Shown piece by piece: positions 32,123-39,783 of a stretch of DNA of 41,441 nt. Numbering within the stretch: the first letter of the stretch is position 1; every line of letters begins with the position of its first letter. Made by a program: the position numbers and the translations under genes. This stretch comes from Planctomycetota bacterium. GTDB taxonomy: Bacteria; Planctomycetota; UBA8108; UBA1146. The stretch covers positions 1 to 41,441 of the forward strand of contig JADHSM010000011.1 in the NCBI GenBank assembly GCA_016776905.1, given 5' to 3'. Below the pieces are notes generated by a model. That model worked only from the letters and a program-made list of their open reading frames with translations. It made no database searches and was not told the DNA's origin.

Positions 32123-33046
32123 TCAGGATTTGGGTGCGGTTTTTTCTAAAGCGGAGAGGCACTCGGTGAAATCAGCGGGTGGATCGACTTGGAATGCCAT
32201 CTCTTTCAACGTTTTTGGATGAACAAACGTCAGTGATTCGGCATGAAGAGCGGCTCTGCGAATCCATGGCGAAGTGACGCCATATTTTTCGTCGCCAATT
32301 ATTGGGAGTTGAATGTGTCCTAAGTGGACCCTGATTTGGTTACGACGACCTGTTTCCAAGTGAACTTCCAAGAGTGAGTGATCCCCCATTTTTTTCTGTA
32401 GTTTCCAGTGAGTGATGGCTGATTTACAGGGGTCGTGGGGTCTGGCGACTCGAACTCGTTTGTTACGAGAGTCTGTATGCAGAGGGAAATCGCAGATACC
32501 TTCTTCTTGCCGGGGTGTGCCTTTGCAGAGCGCGAGATATCGGCGTTTAAACTTTGTGTTGAGCAGTTGATGCTTGATGGCATCCCGTGCCTCGGGGGTT
32601 CTTGCCAAGACGATCACGCCACTCGTATCTTTGTCGAGGCGTTGAACGATGAATAGAATCGGTCGCTTTTCACCTTCATGACGAAGGCGTCGATAGACCT
32701 CTGTTTGGAGAGTGATTTCATTCTCACCCTCTTCTGTCGCTACCGTTAAAAGCCCAGCAGGTTTTTGGACGACGAGGACCTGCCGATCCTGGTGCAGAAT
32801 TTCTAGGCCTTCAGTCACCATCTTGCGGTGGGCTGTTCTCAGTCGAGGGGGATCGGGATCCATTCTCAACTGTTGTCCAGATCGCAGTCGGAACCCTGGA
32901 TCGGTCACGACGTTTCCGTCGATGGCCACGCCACCGCGAAGGATGATCTCTTTGGCTCTCCGATGGGAGGTGTCGAGTTGTTGGCGGATCTCAGCCTGTA
33001 AGGCTCTCTGATCCTCTTGTGCGGTCCATTCGGTTTTGCGTGACAC
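32123..33046 (-). CDS. RluA-family 23S rRNA pseudouridine synthase
   Basis: 307 residues. An S4 RNA-binding domain (about 16-66: SHRRAKEIILRGGVAIDG) precedes the pseudouridine synthase core: VQKPAGLLTV, the catalytic motif QRLDKDTSG (Asp138), KRRYLALCKG, LLEVHLETGRRNQIRVHLGH and the final PIIGDEKYG. The architecture matches RluC/RluD, which modify 23S rRNA. The start is set at GTG 33046, which has AGGAAGGG about 5-8 nt upstream and begins just before the S4 domain; a longer frame adds a non-conserved 42-residue extension. It is convergent with the AlkB-like gene with no intergenic base. Confidence 0.93.
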   Translation of the reverse strand: MSRKTEWTAQEDQRALQAEIRQQLDTSHRRAKEIILRGGVAIDGNVVTDPGFRLRSGQQLRMDPDPPRLRTAHRKMVTEGLEILHQDRQVLVVQKPAGLLTVATEEGENEITLQTEVYRRLRHEGEKRPILFIVQRLDKDTSGVIVLARTPEARDAIKHQLLNTKFKRRYLALCKGTPRQEEGICDFPLHTDSRNKRVRVARPHDPCKSAITHWKLQKKMGDHSLLEVHLETGRRNQIRVHLGHIQLPIIGDEKYGVTSPWIRRAALHAESLTFVHPKTLKEMAFQVDPPADFTECLSALEKTAPKS

Positions 33047-33266
33047 GGAGGCCCTTCCTGTTGTTAAGGCTGAATATAGCGGTCCTGAGTCCCGATGTGG
33101 GTTTGTTTCCGGAGAATGTCCAGCGTTGCTCGATTTTTGTTCGACGAATCGATATCCTCGACAATGAATCATCGAGCCCTCACCGGGAATTCATGGGGAT
33201 GTCCCTATGATCGGGAGGGTCAACCGGCTCTCTTCGGCAGGCTTCGGCTCCCCGGAATAGGGCACA

Positions 33267-33281
33267 ACCGCTTTGAGCGGT
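33267..33281 (+). repeat. Hairpin immediately before the YgiQ ribosome binding site
   Basis: ACCGCT (33267-33272) and AGCGGT (33276-33281) form a perfect 6-bp stem with loop TTG, directly abutting the GGAGG at 33282-33286 that precedes the ATG at 33291. Folding would affect access to the SD. The rest of the 244-bp divergent region 33047-33290 is GC-rich toward the gene, with several CGGCT/AGCCG-type short complementary segments; I recognise no riboswitch class. Confidence 0.4.
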
Positions 33282-33290
33282 GGAGGCCAC

Positions 33291-35321
33291 ATGGTCGATC
33301 GCCAGTCCCCCTCTGACTCGGGAGTCTCTTCCCGTAAGGACGTTTCTAGTTACCTTCCCATGACACAGAAAGAATGTGTCGATCTGGGGTGGTTACCGCA
33401 AAGACCAGAAGATCATGATCCAGAGATTCACGGAGTGGATTTCGTCCTCGTCAGTGGCGACGCATACGTCGATCACCCTTCATTTGCAAATGCCGTGATC
33501 GGTCGTCTTCTTGAGGCAAGAGGGCACAGGGTTGCCATTCTTTCTCAACCGGATTGGAAAAGTGCGGACCCGTTCCGTATTTTTGGAGCACCTCGTGTCG
33601 CTTGGCTCATCTCTGCCGGAAATCTTGATTCACATCTCAATCACTATACCGCTCATAAAAAACCACGTTCAGACGATCAGTATTCCCCAGGGGGAAGAGC
33701 AGGTCTTCGTCCCGATGGAGCGACCATCGTTTATTCGCAGAGATGCCGAGAAGCTTTTAAGGGTGTACCGATCATCGCCGGTGGAGTTGAAGTCTCGATG
33801 CGTCGAATGGCTCATGTCGATTATTGGCATGAAAAGGTCAAGCGATCATTGATTCTAGATGCCCGCGTGGATATTGCTGTTTATGGAATGGGTGAAAAAG
33901 CTCTACTCAGCATTATCGATCGATTGAAGGCCGGAGAGCCGATCGCGCAGATTCACGATATCCCTGGAACAGCGTATGCCATCGGCAAGCATGGTCGTCC
34001 GCACTTTTTTCCAGAACCACGTTGGCAAGAAGGGCAATCTTGGTGGCAACAAGATGGCGAGTTTCTCGAAGAGATTTTGGAATTGCCGTCCTTTGAGGAG
34101 ATCAAAGGTCATGACGACGAGAGCAAAAAACGATTTGCCCGTGCCCAGCACCTGTTTCATAGGGAACAGAATCCAGACTCAGCTCCGATTCTCGTGCAGC
34201 GACACGGAGATCACACGTTGGTCGTCAATCGCCCCATGAAAGCACTCGAAACGGATGAACTCGATAGAGTCTTCTCTTTGCCCTACAACAAAGAACCGCA
34301 TCCTTCCTATGGTGACGAGACGATTCCTGCCCACGAGACGGTCAAGTTTTCCATCAATATTATGCGTGGCTGTTTTGGTGGGTGCACATTTTGTGCGATC
34401 ACTGAACACCAAGGTCGTGCCGTTTCTTCACGAAGTGAAGAAAGTGTGCTCGAAGAGGTTGAGGATCTGAAAAGACTGAAGGGTTACAAGGGAGTGATCA
34501 GTGACCTGGGAGGACCTACTGCAAACATGTATCGCATGCGTTGCACCCGTCCAGAAATCGAAGCGCGCTGTCGCAGACCATCTTGTGTTCATCCGACAGT
34601 ATGTAAGTTGCTCGGTACTGATCATGGTCCGGTCAAACAGTTGATGAAAAAAGTCCGTGAATCCGATGGAGTGAAGATGGTTCATGTCGCCTCTGGCGTG
34701 CGAATGGATTTGGCGAATCTGGATCAGGAATATATCGATGATCTTGCCGCCCACCATGTCGGTGGACATTTGAAGGTGGCCCCAGAACATATTGACGATG
34801 ACACTCTACGCTTGATGAAAAAACCTGGGATGGATACTTATTTAGAGTTTGAAGAGAGATTTCAGGAAGCGAGCCATAAGGCCGACAAGGAGCAGTATCT
34901 GGTGCCCTACTTCCTATCGAGTCACCCGGGTTGTGAACAATCTGCGGCCGTGGATATCGCAGAGTTTCTCCAAGCGCGCCGCCTTCGTCCTCAGCAGGTG
35001 CAGGACTTCATTCCGACTCCTGGAACCCCGGCAACGTGTATGTGGTGGACAGGCCTTGACCCCACACGCATGAAGGAAGTCTTCGTTGAAAACAAGATGC
35101 GCAATAAGCGTAAGCAGCGCGCCATGCTCCAGTGGTGGAAGCCCGAGAATGCCCCTCTTGTCCGAGAGCTTCTCCAGGACACGGGTAGAACCGATTTGAT
35201 GGGTTCTCATGAAGGAGCATTAGTGGCCGCTGAAGAAAAAAGTTCGAGTAAACGATTCGCTTCAGAGACTAAGCCCGTAAAGCGCTTTCGTAAAAAGCCG
35301 GGACGTAAACGTTCTCGGTGA
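33291..35321 (+). CDS. YgiQ family (UPF0313) radical SAM protein
   Basis: 676 residues. The long YgiQ N-terminal domain (PMTQKECVDLGW, DVVLVSGDAYVDHPSF-like) precedes the radical SAM core with its 4Fe-4S ligands GCFGGCTFCAI (Cys361, Cys365, Cys368). QGRAVSSRSEESVLEEV, ISDLGGPTANMYRM and GGHLKVAPEHIDDDTLRLMKKPG are family hallmarks, as is the Cys-rich CRRPSCVHPTVCKLL. The C-terminal tail is Lys/Arg-rich. The reaction is unknown in all organisms. ATG 33291 with GGAGG 4 nt upstream is the preferred start; the spacing is short. MTQKEC (33360) is where strong conservation begins and is the alternative. Confidence 0.95.
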   Translation: MVDRQSPSDSGVSSRKDVSSYLPMTQKECVDLGWLPQRPEDHDPEIHGVDFVLVSGDAYVDHPSFANAVIGRLLEARGHRVAILSQPDWKSADPFRIFGAPRVAWLISAGNLDSHLNHYTAHKKPRSDDQYSPGGRAGLRPDGATIVYSQRCREAFKGVPIIAGGVEVSMRRMAHVDYWHEKVKRSLILDARVDIAVYGMGEKALLSIIDRLKAGEPIAQIHDIPGTAYAIGKHGRPHFFPEPRWQEGQSWWQQDGEFLEEILELPSFEEIKGHDDESKKRFARAQHLFHREQNPDSAPILVQRHGDHTLVVNRPMKALETDELDRVFSLPYNKEPHPSYGDETIPAHETVKFSINIMRGCFGGCTFCAITEHQGRAVSSRSEESVLEEVEDLKRLKGYKGVISDLGGPTANMYRMRCTRPEIEARCRRPSCVHPTVCKLLGTDHGPVKQLMKKVRESDGVKMVHVASGVRMDLANLDQEYIDDLAAHHVGGHLKVAPEHIDDDTLRLMKKPGMDTYLEFEERFQEASHKADKEQYLVPYFLSSHPGCEQSAAVDIAEFLQARRLRPQQVQDFIPTPGTPATCMWWTGLDPTRMKEVFVENKMRNKRKQRAMLQWWKPENAPLVRELLQDTGRTDLMGSHEGALVAAEEKSSSKRFASETKPVKRFRKKPGRKRSR

Positions 35322-35336
35322 AGAGCGATACTGAAT

Positions 35337-36206
35337 CTAAGTCGCCCACCAGCGTTGTTTAATCAGCCGGTGTATCAGGCTGACGATGGCAAGGATGACG
35401 ATCAGTGCTGGGGCAATCGGCCAATCTTGAATCATTGAAACCCAAAAGGTCAGCAAGGTACTGACGATGCCGATGGTGGCACAAGTCCAAGCGTACCCAG
35501 ATAGCGATCTGGCTGCCGGGAAACTGATGGTCGCGGGAATCAATAACAGACCTAGGACCACCTGAGGTCCCAATTCTGGAACGATCATGCCACTGGCGAC
35601 TCCAGCCAGAAACAAGTGAATCAGCAACCAACGTTTTTCGGGCAATCCTGAAATAGTCGCCTGTTCACGGTCGATGGCCGTCAACCATAATTCTCGTCGA
35701 TAAAAACCAGCAATCGCTGCGATGATGAGGCACGTCCCTATCACTCTGCTACGTCCCGATTCCAACACCGAAAGAACATGGCCATGGTGGAGCCAGCGGT
35801 GGGAAAACTCGTCGTAGATACTGTCGAGAAGTAATATCTCCGAGAGGGCGAGTGTGACGACGAAGAGTAAAACTGCACCACTTTCGATGCGATCACGGGA
35901 TTCACGAGAAGATAGCCAGAGAAGTCCTAGAGCCAGAAAAAGAAAGGCACACAGATTCTGGAAAAACGTCGATGGCGGATCTAGGGTTTCGTAAGCAATG
36001 GCAAATATAGTGGGCCAGATAAAGTAGGAAAATGCCACCCCTGCTCCAGCGATGCCGGGAACGGCCACGGCAACAAACGGCATTTTTCTTAAGACTAATA
36101 GAGTTCCAATAGCAGGCAGCACAAACGAAGCGACGAGAACTGCTAAGAAGCCATCGAGGAAAAGACCGGTCGAGAGATTCCACGCTTCAAGGAGGCTGTT
36201 CAGCAA
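35337..36206 (-). CDS. ABC-3 family metal permease (ZnuB-like)
   Basis: 289 residues and about eight transmembrane helices, the ABC-3 metal permease layout (LRKMPFVAVAVPGIAGAGVAFSYF, GLPEKRWLLIHLFLAGVASGM, LGPQVVLGLLLIPATISF). It transports zinc or manganese with the ATPase and binding protein upstream in the same operon. The start is likely TTG 36206, overlapping the ATPase gene by 7 bp with GGAGG just upstream; the longer frame would need a start inside the ATPase gene. Metal inferred from the family. Confidence 0.9.
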   Translation of the reverse strand: MLNSLLEAWNLSTGLFLDGFLAVLVASFVLPAIGTLLVLRKMPFVAVAVPGIAGAGVAFSYFIWPTIFAIAYETLDPPSTFFQNLCAFLFLALGLLWLSSRESRDRIESGAVLLFVVTLALSEILLLDSIYDEFSHRWLHHGHVLSVLESGRSRVIGTCLIIAAIAGFYRRELWLTAIDREQATISGLPEKRWLLIHLFLAGVASGMIVPELGPQVVLGLLLIPATISFPAARSLSGYAWTCATIGIVSTLLTFWVSMIQDWPIAPALIVILAIVSLIHRLIKQRWWAT

Positions 36207-36883
36207 GATTCCTCCAGTGTGATTTCGCCATTGGTTGTGAGATCGAGGTAGCAACGTGGGGTGACAGGGATCCAACTGGAATCGTGAGTGATCACGAAAA
36301 AGAGGGTTTCTGGATTTTCTGCCAATGAGGAAATGAGGGAACCGAGAGAGTCTCTCCCTTGGATATCGACTCCATTCATGGGCTCATCGAGGACGATGCA
36401 TTCCGCGTCGGAGACGAGTGCACGAGCGATCAGTGCCCTGCGCTGTTCTCCTCCTGAGAGTCGAGCAAAGCGACGGTTTTCCATTCCATCGAGGCCCACC
36501 CGCTGGAGAATTTCTGTCACTTTTTGTTTCATTGATTTCGACCCGTTGTAGCGAGGTTTTAATCCTTTGAAGGCTGAACCCGAATCAGGGGTATCCCAAA
36601 GACCTAATTCAACGATGTCGCGAACAGAAATAGGGAAGTCATCCGTGAGTGGGAGTTGCTGGGGAACCCAGCGACAATGATGGGAGGCGTCCCATTGAAT
36701 GGTGCCTGAAAGTGCAGGAATCAAACCGAGGAGTGTGCGGGCAAAGGTCGATTTTCCACAACCATTGGGGCCACGCATGACATTCAGTCCCCCGGAAGAG
36801 ACAGAGAAACTCCAGGGACCGGCCACGGTGTGATCACCGTGGCCGATCTCCAGATTCTCAACTCGGAATTTAACGTTTGGCAA
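36200..36883 (-). CDS. Metal ABC transporter ATPase (ZnuC-like)
   Basis: 227 residues. Walker A GPNGCGKST, signature LSGGEQRR, Walker B CIVLDEPMNGVD and switch His VITHD are all intact. The sequence VPQQLPLTDDFPISVRDIVELGLW is typical of zinc/manganese ATPases of the ZnuC/MntB group. The start is taken as TTG 36883, inside the last codons of the binding-protein gene; further upstream starts would overlap it more. No strong SD is visible for any option, consistent with coupling. Confidence 0.9.
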   Translation of the reverse strand: MPNVKFRVENLEIGHGDHTVAGPWSFSVSSGGLNVMRGPNGCGKSTFARTLLGLIPALSGTIQWDASHHCRWVPQQLPLTDDFPISVRDIVELGLWDTPDSGSAFKGLKPRYNGSKSMKQKVTEILQRVGLDGMENRRFARLSGGEQRRALIARALVSDAECIVLDEPMNGVDIQGRDSLGSLISSLAENPETLFFVITHDSSWIPVTPRCYLDLTTNGEITLEESC

Positions 36884-37802
36884 GTTTGAGGTTTTTCTCA
36901 AAGGTACTGACCACAATTTCCATAAATGGAATGTAGCCTTGAAGAGTGCCCGTGGTTGAACTCAAGTAAGGTAAAACTACAACGTTTGCATTACAGTTGC
37001 TGGCGACTTTCAGAGCCAGATCTTTATTTGCAGGTCTCGAGATGATCAAACCCACATTTTTCTGATTGGCGATCTCTACCACCTTCGCTATATGCGCCGC
37101 TTGAGGTGTTACTCCAGCTTTAGACTCGATCCTGTCCACAATGAGTAGACCGAAATCTTTGGCGAAGTAGCTCCAAGTCGGATGATATTCGATAAAAGCG
37201 GCACCTTTGAGGGGCTTCAAGCGCTCTTTCCATTCAGCAATTTTTTTATCGAGGGTCTTTAGGTACTCGTTACCTCTCGTCCGATATTCCTCACAGTACT
37301 GTGGGGATTGGAGACACAGGCCTTCGATGACATTAGTCACGATTTTTCGACCTTGAATGGGTGAAAGGTTGTAGTGGGGATTACCTTTGATATGCAGGTC
37401 TGGTCCCTCTTTGCGAGTGATGGCTTCAGGGATATCGAGAGGCTCGATCCCTGCCGAGCAATTGATAAACCCAGGTGAGCCAGGCCGGATCTTCGGATTT
37501 CTGGCGGCGTTGAGTAATTGCGGTAACCAAGAGTGTTCGAGGTCTAGGCCGATTTGCACCAGAGCGTCGGCACGAAAAAGCGTATTCAGCAGTCGCGGCC
37601 TTGGCCGTACTTTATGTAAATCCTCACTGCCACGGGTGAGACTGGTCACGTCGACACGACTGCCCCCGACCTGGCGGACAATGTCGGCCAGGTCGGGAGT
37701 TGTTGTGACCACACGGATTGCATCTTGAGCAAAGAGGCTCTCGGTACACGGCAGTAGGACCAGAATCAGGATCGCGAAGATCCTATTCGGAATCCTTGAC
37801 AT
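36870..37802 (-). CDS. Periplasmic zinc/manganese-binding protein (ZnuA-like)
   Basis: 310 residues with a Sec signal (FAILILVLLPCTESLFA). Cluster A-I metal-binding fold with three conserved His at the expected places: EDLHKVRPRP (His63), GNPHYNLSP (His133) and EYHPTWSYFAKDFGL (His197). The fourth acidic ligand may be in the region around IESKAGVTP or is absent. It lacks the long His-rich loop of E. coli ZnuA; a short hydrophilic segment replaces it. ATG 37802 has GGAG 8 nt upstream and lies 2 bp after the porin stop. Contrast with the Glu-His-Glu set of the lipoprotein at 21820-22752. Confidence 0.9.
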   Translation of the reverse strand: MSRIPNRIFAILILVLLPCTESLFAQDAIRVVTTTPDLADIVRQVGGSRVDVTSLTRGSEDLHKVRPRPRLLNTLFRADALVQIGLDLEHSWLPQLLNAARNPKIRPGSPGFINCSAGIEPLDIPEAITRKEGPDLHIKGNPHYNLSPIQGRKIVTNVIEGLCLQSPQYCEEYRTRGNEYLKTLDKKIAEWKERLKPLKGAAFIEYHPTWSYFAKDFGLLIVDRIESKAGVTPQAAHIAKVVEIANQKNVGLIISRPANKDLALKVASNCNANVVVLPYLSSTTGTLQGYIPFMEIVVSTFEKNLKLAKR

Positions 37803-37804
37803 GA

Positions 37805-39055
37805 TTACCACTCCAATCCGTGCCCGTGACTTCCAAGTTGGACAGTCCATTGGACAGAAACCGCTGTGAAGTCAACGAGCTCCTCGACACCATCTTCTTC
37901 AAGAGCAAGGTCTTTAAAAGAGCGAATTTCGAAACGCAGGCGATTGAACTCATTGAGCTTCTTGGTGTAGTAGACACCAAAATCGCTGCTTTCTTCGTCT
38001 GAATCCTCTGCATGTTCGTATTGGTTGTAGGACAAGCCGATGGTGTTATTAGAATCCACGGTTCTTTCGGCCATGAAGTAAAAACCTGTGGCTTCTTGAT
38101 TGGTGATATTGAAGATTTCGTCGCCTTCAACAGCGGGATCTCCTTCGTCAAGTTCCCCTGAATCTTGATCATTGATGAGAGCTTCTGCCTGGAAGCGGTA
38201 TCCGGAACCATTCGACTCGTTGGTGCTGACAAGAGTGATGTCTAAGCCCATGACAGATTTGTCGACATTCTGAATATCATCTTCATCGACGCCGAAGACC
38301 CGCTCCGGAGCGGTCAGCAGGCTTCCACCTAACTGAACAGTTGCGGTATCAGAGATGTCGAAAAGAGAGCTCAAGCGAGCATTGATGGCAAAGTCGCCTG
38401 TTTCACGCAAGGGACCCTCTTCATCTTCATCCTCTTCTTCTCCATGCCCATGGTGGCCTCCGCCGGGACCTAGAATGACATGGGAATCACTTTCTGCGGA
38501 TTGGAAGATCCCCAAGCTTCCGCGAAGGAGAGAAGCGTCTCCGATGGGAGACCACCAGTGCACCTCGGCGCCGGTACCCCGTAAGGTTCCGCCAATGTAT
38601 TCCTGTAAAACAGAAGGCTTGTCGAGTGTTGGGAGCTCCCCATCGTGGATGGGACTGAGTTTACCAAAGTCCATATTGAATCGACCGGCTTTGATGTGGG
38701 TCGTAGGAGTGAGCCAGTCGGTTGCGAGCACGTAGGCTTCTTCCAGCTCTACTTCCTCTTCGTCGAAAAAGAGAATCCCGTGGAATTCGTATGCGTCGTC
38801 AACGGCTCCGAAGAGACCAATCTCTGCACCACGAAGCTTGAAGCCATCGGCTCCGGCTTCGATGCCTTCATCGTCGCTCCAAGTCGCAACGAAGTCTCCG
38901 ATGAAACTGAGGGCAGGATTAAAACGGTTGTCCAGAATAGAAGTTTGACCGTAATCACCGAGTCCAATTCGTGATGATCCTTCTTGAGCACTGAGATCTG
39001 AACCGGGAAAAGTCACAAAGAGTAGCAACGCAATGATGGAAAGTTGATGTTTCAT
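37805..39055 (-). CDS. Outer-membrane porin-like protein with His/acidic loop, metal-uptake linked
   Basis: 416 residues. A Sec signal (MKHQLSIIALLLFVTFPGSDLSAQ) is followed by alternating beta segments typical of an outer-membrane barrel (ALSFIGDFVATWSDD, YEFHGILFFDEEEVELEEAY, ATGFYFMAERTV) and a final aromatic residue (HGHGLEW), as in porins. A loop around residues 195-212 reads GPGGGHHGHGEEEDEDEEG, and the C-terminus has GSHGHG; both suit zinc binding. It sits between the His/Cys-rich protein and the binding-protein genes, so it is probably the outer-membrane entry of the metal operon. The start has GGAGTCAAA upstream. I cannot name a specific porin family. Confidence 0.82.
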   Translation of the reverse strand: MKHQLSIIALLLFVTFPGSDLSAQEGSSRIGLGDYGQTSILDNRFNPALSFIGDFVATWSDDEGIEAGADGFKLRGAEIGLFGAVDDAYEFHGILFFDEEEVELEEAYVLATDWLTPTTHIKAGRFNMDFGKLSPIHDGELPTLDKPSVLQEYIGGTLRGTGAEVHWWSPIGDASLLRGSLGIFQSAESDSHVILGPGGGHHGHGEEEDEDEEGPLRETGDFAINARLSSLFDISDTATVQLGGSLLTAPERVFGVDEDDIQNVDKSVMGLDITLVSTNESNGSGYRFQAEALINDQDSGELDEGDPAVEGDEIFNITNQEATGFYFMAERTVDSNNTIGLSYNQYEHAEDSDEESSDFGVYYTKKLNEFNRLRFEIRSFKDLALEEDGVEELVDFTAVSVQWTVQLGSHGHGLEW

Positions 39056-39159
39056 TTTGACTCCAGAGCCTCCACAAAGCCTTCGATGGCTGATGAGGAA
39101 ACCGAATAGAATTAGTTTTTGGATGATTCACCACGGACAGCCCATGAATATCGAAACAA

Positions 39160-39178
39160 GATTACACAAGGTGTAATC
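39160..39178. promoter_or_regulatory. Perfect 19-bp palindrome, candidate metalloregulator operator
   Basis: GATTACAC (39160-39167), AAG, GTGTAATC (39171-39178) is a perfect inverted repeat. It lies 105 bp before the porin start and 52 bp after the stop of the upstream His/Cys-rich gene. The size and symmetry suit a Fur/Zur/MntR-type dimer site, but the sequence does not match any consensus I know. I found no second copy near the other metal operon. Confidence 0.5.
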
Positions 39179-39229
39179 ACGTCGAAAACGGCGGTTGAGT
39201 GAATCTGATTTAGTACACGCTGATAGGAA

Positions 39230-39652
39230 TCAAGCGGTAGGTGGGCTTCTTCCAGGATGATCTTGTGCAGCAGAATACTGCAAGAATAACGGAAGATTCG
39301 CTGAATGAATGTGAGGGAGCTGTGTGAATGGTAACTCAGGTAGTTTTTGTAACTGGGCTAAATAGGTGAGGCTCAGCGCGTCGCAGATTTCACATTCGAA
39401 CTCGTTGGAATGATCCGGTTGGTCTTCCGAGCTGACATCGGAAGAGCAGTTGCCATTGCCCTCATGATAGCAGTGTTGATCACTCAGAGTGGCAGTGGTC
39501 GAAACTGGAGAATGACCGTGAGAGAGCTGGTGAAGGCCGGGCAGGAAAGTGAAAACAAGTAGTGAAAGAAAAGCGAGCAGTGAACCAGCACTCATCCCCC
39601 ATACCTTTCGAAGAAAGGCGCTATGGAGATTTTCTGCGTGGGTCAGTTTCAT
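39230..39652 (-). CDS. His/Cys-rich membrane protein (DUF2946-like)
   Basis: 140 residues. One transmembrane helix (about 22-42) precedes an exported region rich in His and Cys: LSHGHSP, SDQHCYHEGNGNC, HSNEFECEICDALS. The CxxC with nearby His matches the general look of DUF2946-type proteins that accompany copper or zinc transport genes; the family call is tentative. It lies upstream of the porin gene on the same strand and probably belongs to the metal operon or is co-regulated. The ATG at 39652 has only a weak purine-rich upstream site. Confidence 0.65.
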   Translation of the reverse strand: MKLTHAENLHSAFLRKVWGMSAGSLLAFLSLLVFTFLPGLHQLSHGHSPVSTTATLSDQHCYHEGNGNCSSDVSSEDQPDHSNEFECEICDALSLTYLAQLQKLPELPFTQLPHIHSANLPLFLQYSAAQDHPGRSPPTA

Positions 39653-39704
39653 TTTCTTCGCCTATTCGGATGGGACAGAAGGCTATCCTAAATTCAATTC
39701 GAGA

Positions 39705-39717
39705 ATGTTGGCAACAT
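39705..39717. promoter_or_regulatory. 13-bp palindrome upstream of the His/Cys-rich gene
   Basis: ATGTTG-G-CAACAT (39705-39717) is a perfect 6-1-6 palindrome 53 bp before the ATG at 39652. The 1-nt centre recalls Fur-family boxes, though the arms differ from the usual consensus. Promoter boxes were not identified. Confidence 0.4.
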
Positions 39718-39783
39718 AAAACAGAAAAGAAACTCTCGTCGAGATTTTGGCAGAGGTGAGCAGACAGTCTCTGAGGGATGGAT

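Noticed and set aside
33047..33172. Longer N-terminus of the RluA-type protein
   Set aside because: The extra 42 residues look non-conserved; GTG 33046 has a good SD and lies just before the S4 domain.
33047..33290. Cobalamin or SAM riboswitch before the YgiQ gene
   Set aside because: A GGCCAC stretch near the start is superficially reminiscent, but the conserved boxes and helices of these classes are not visible.
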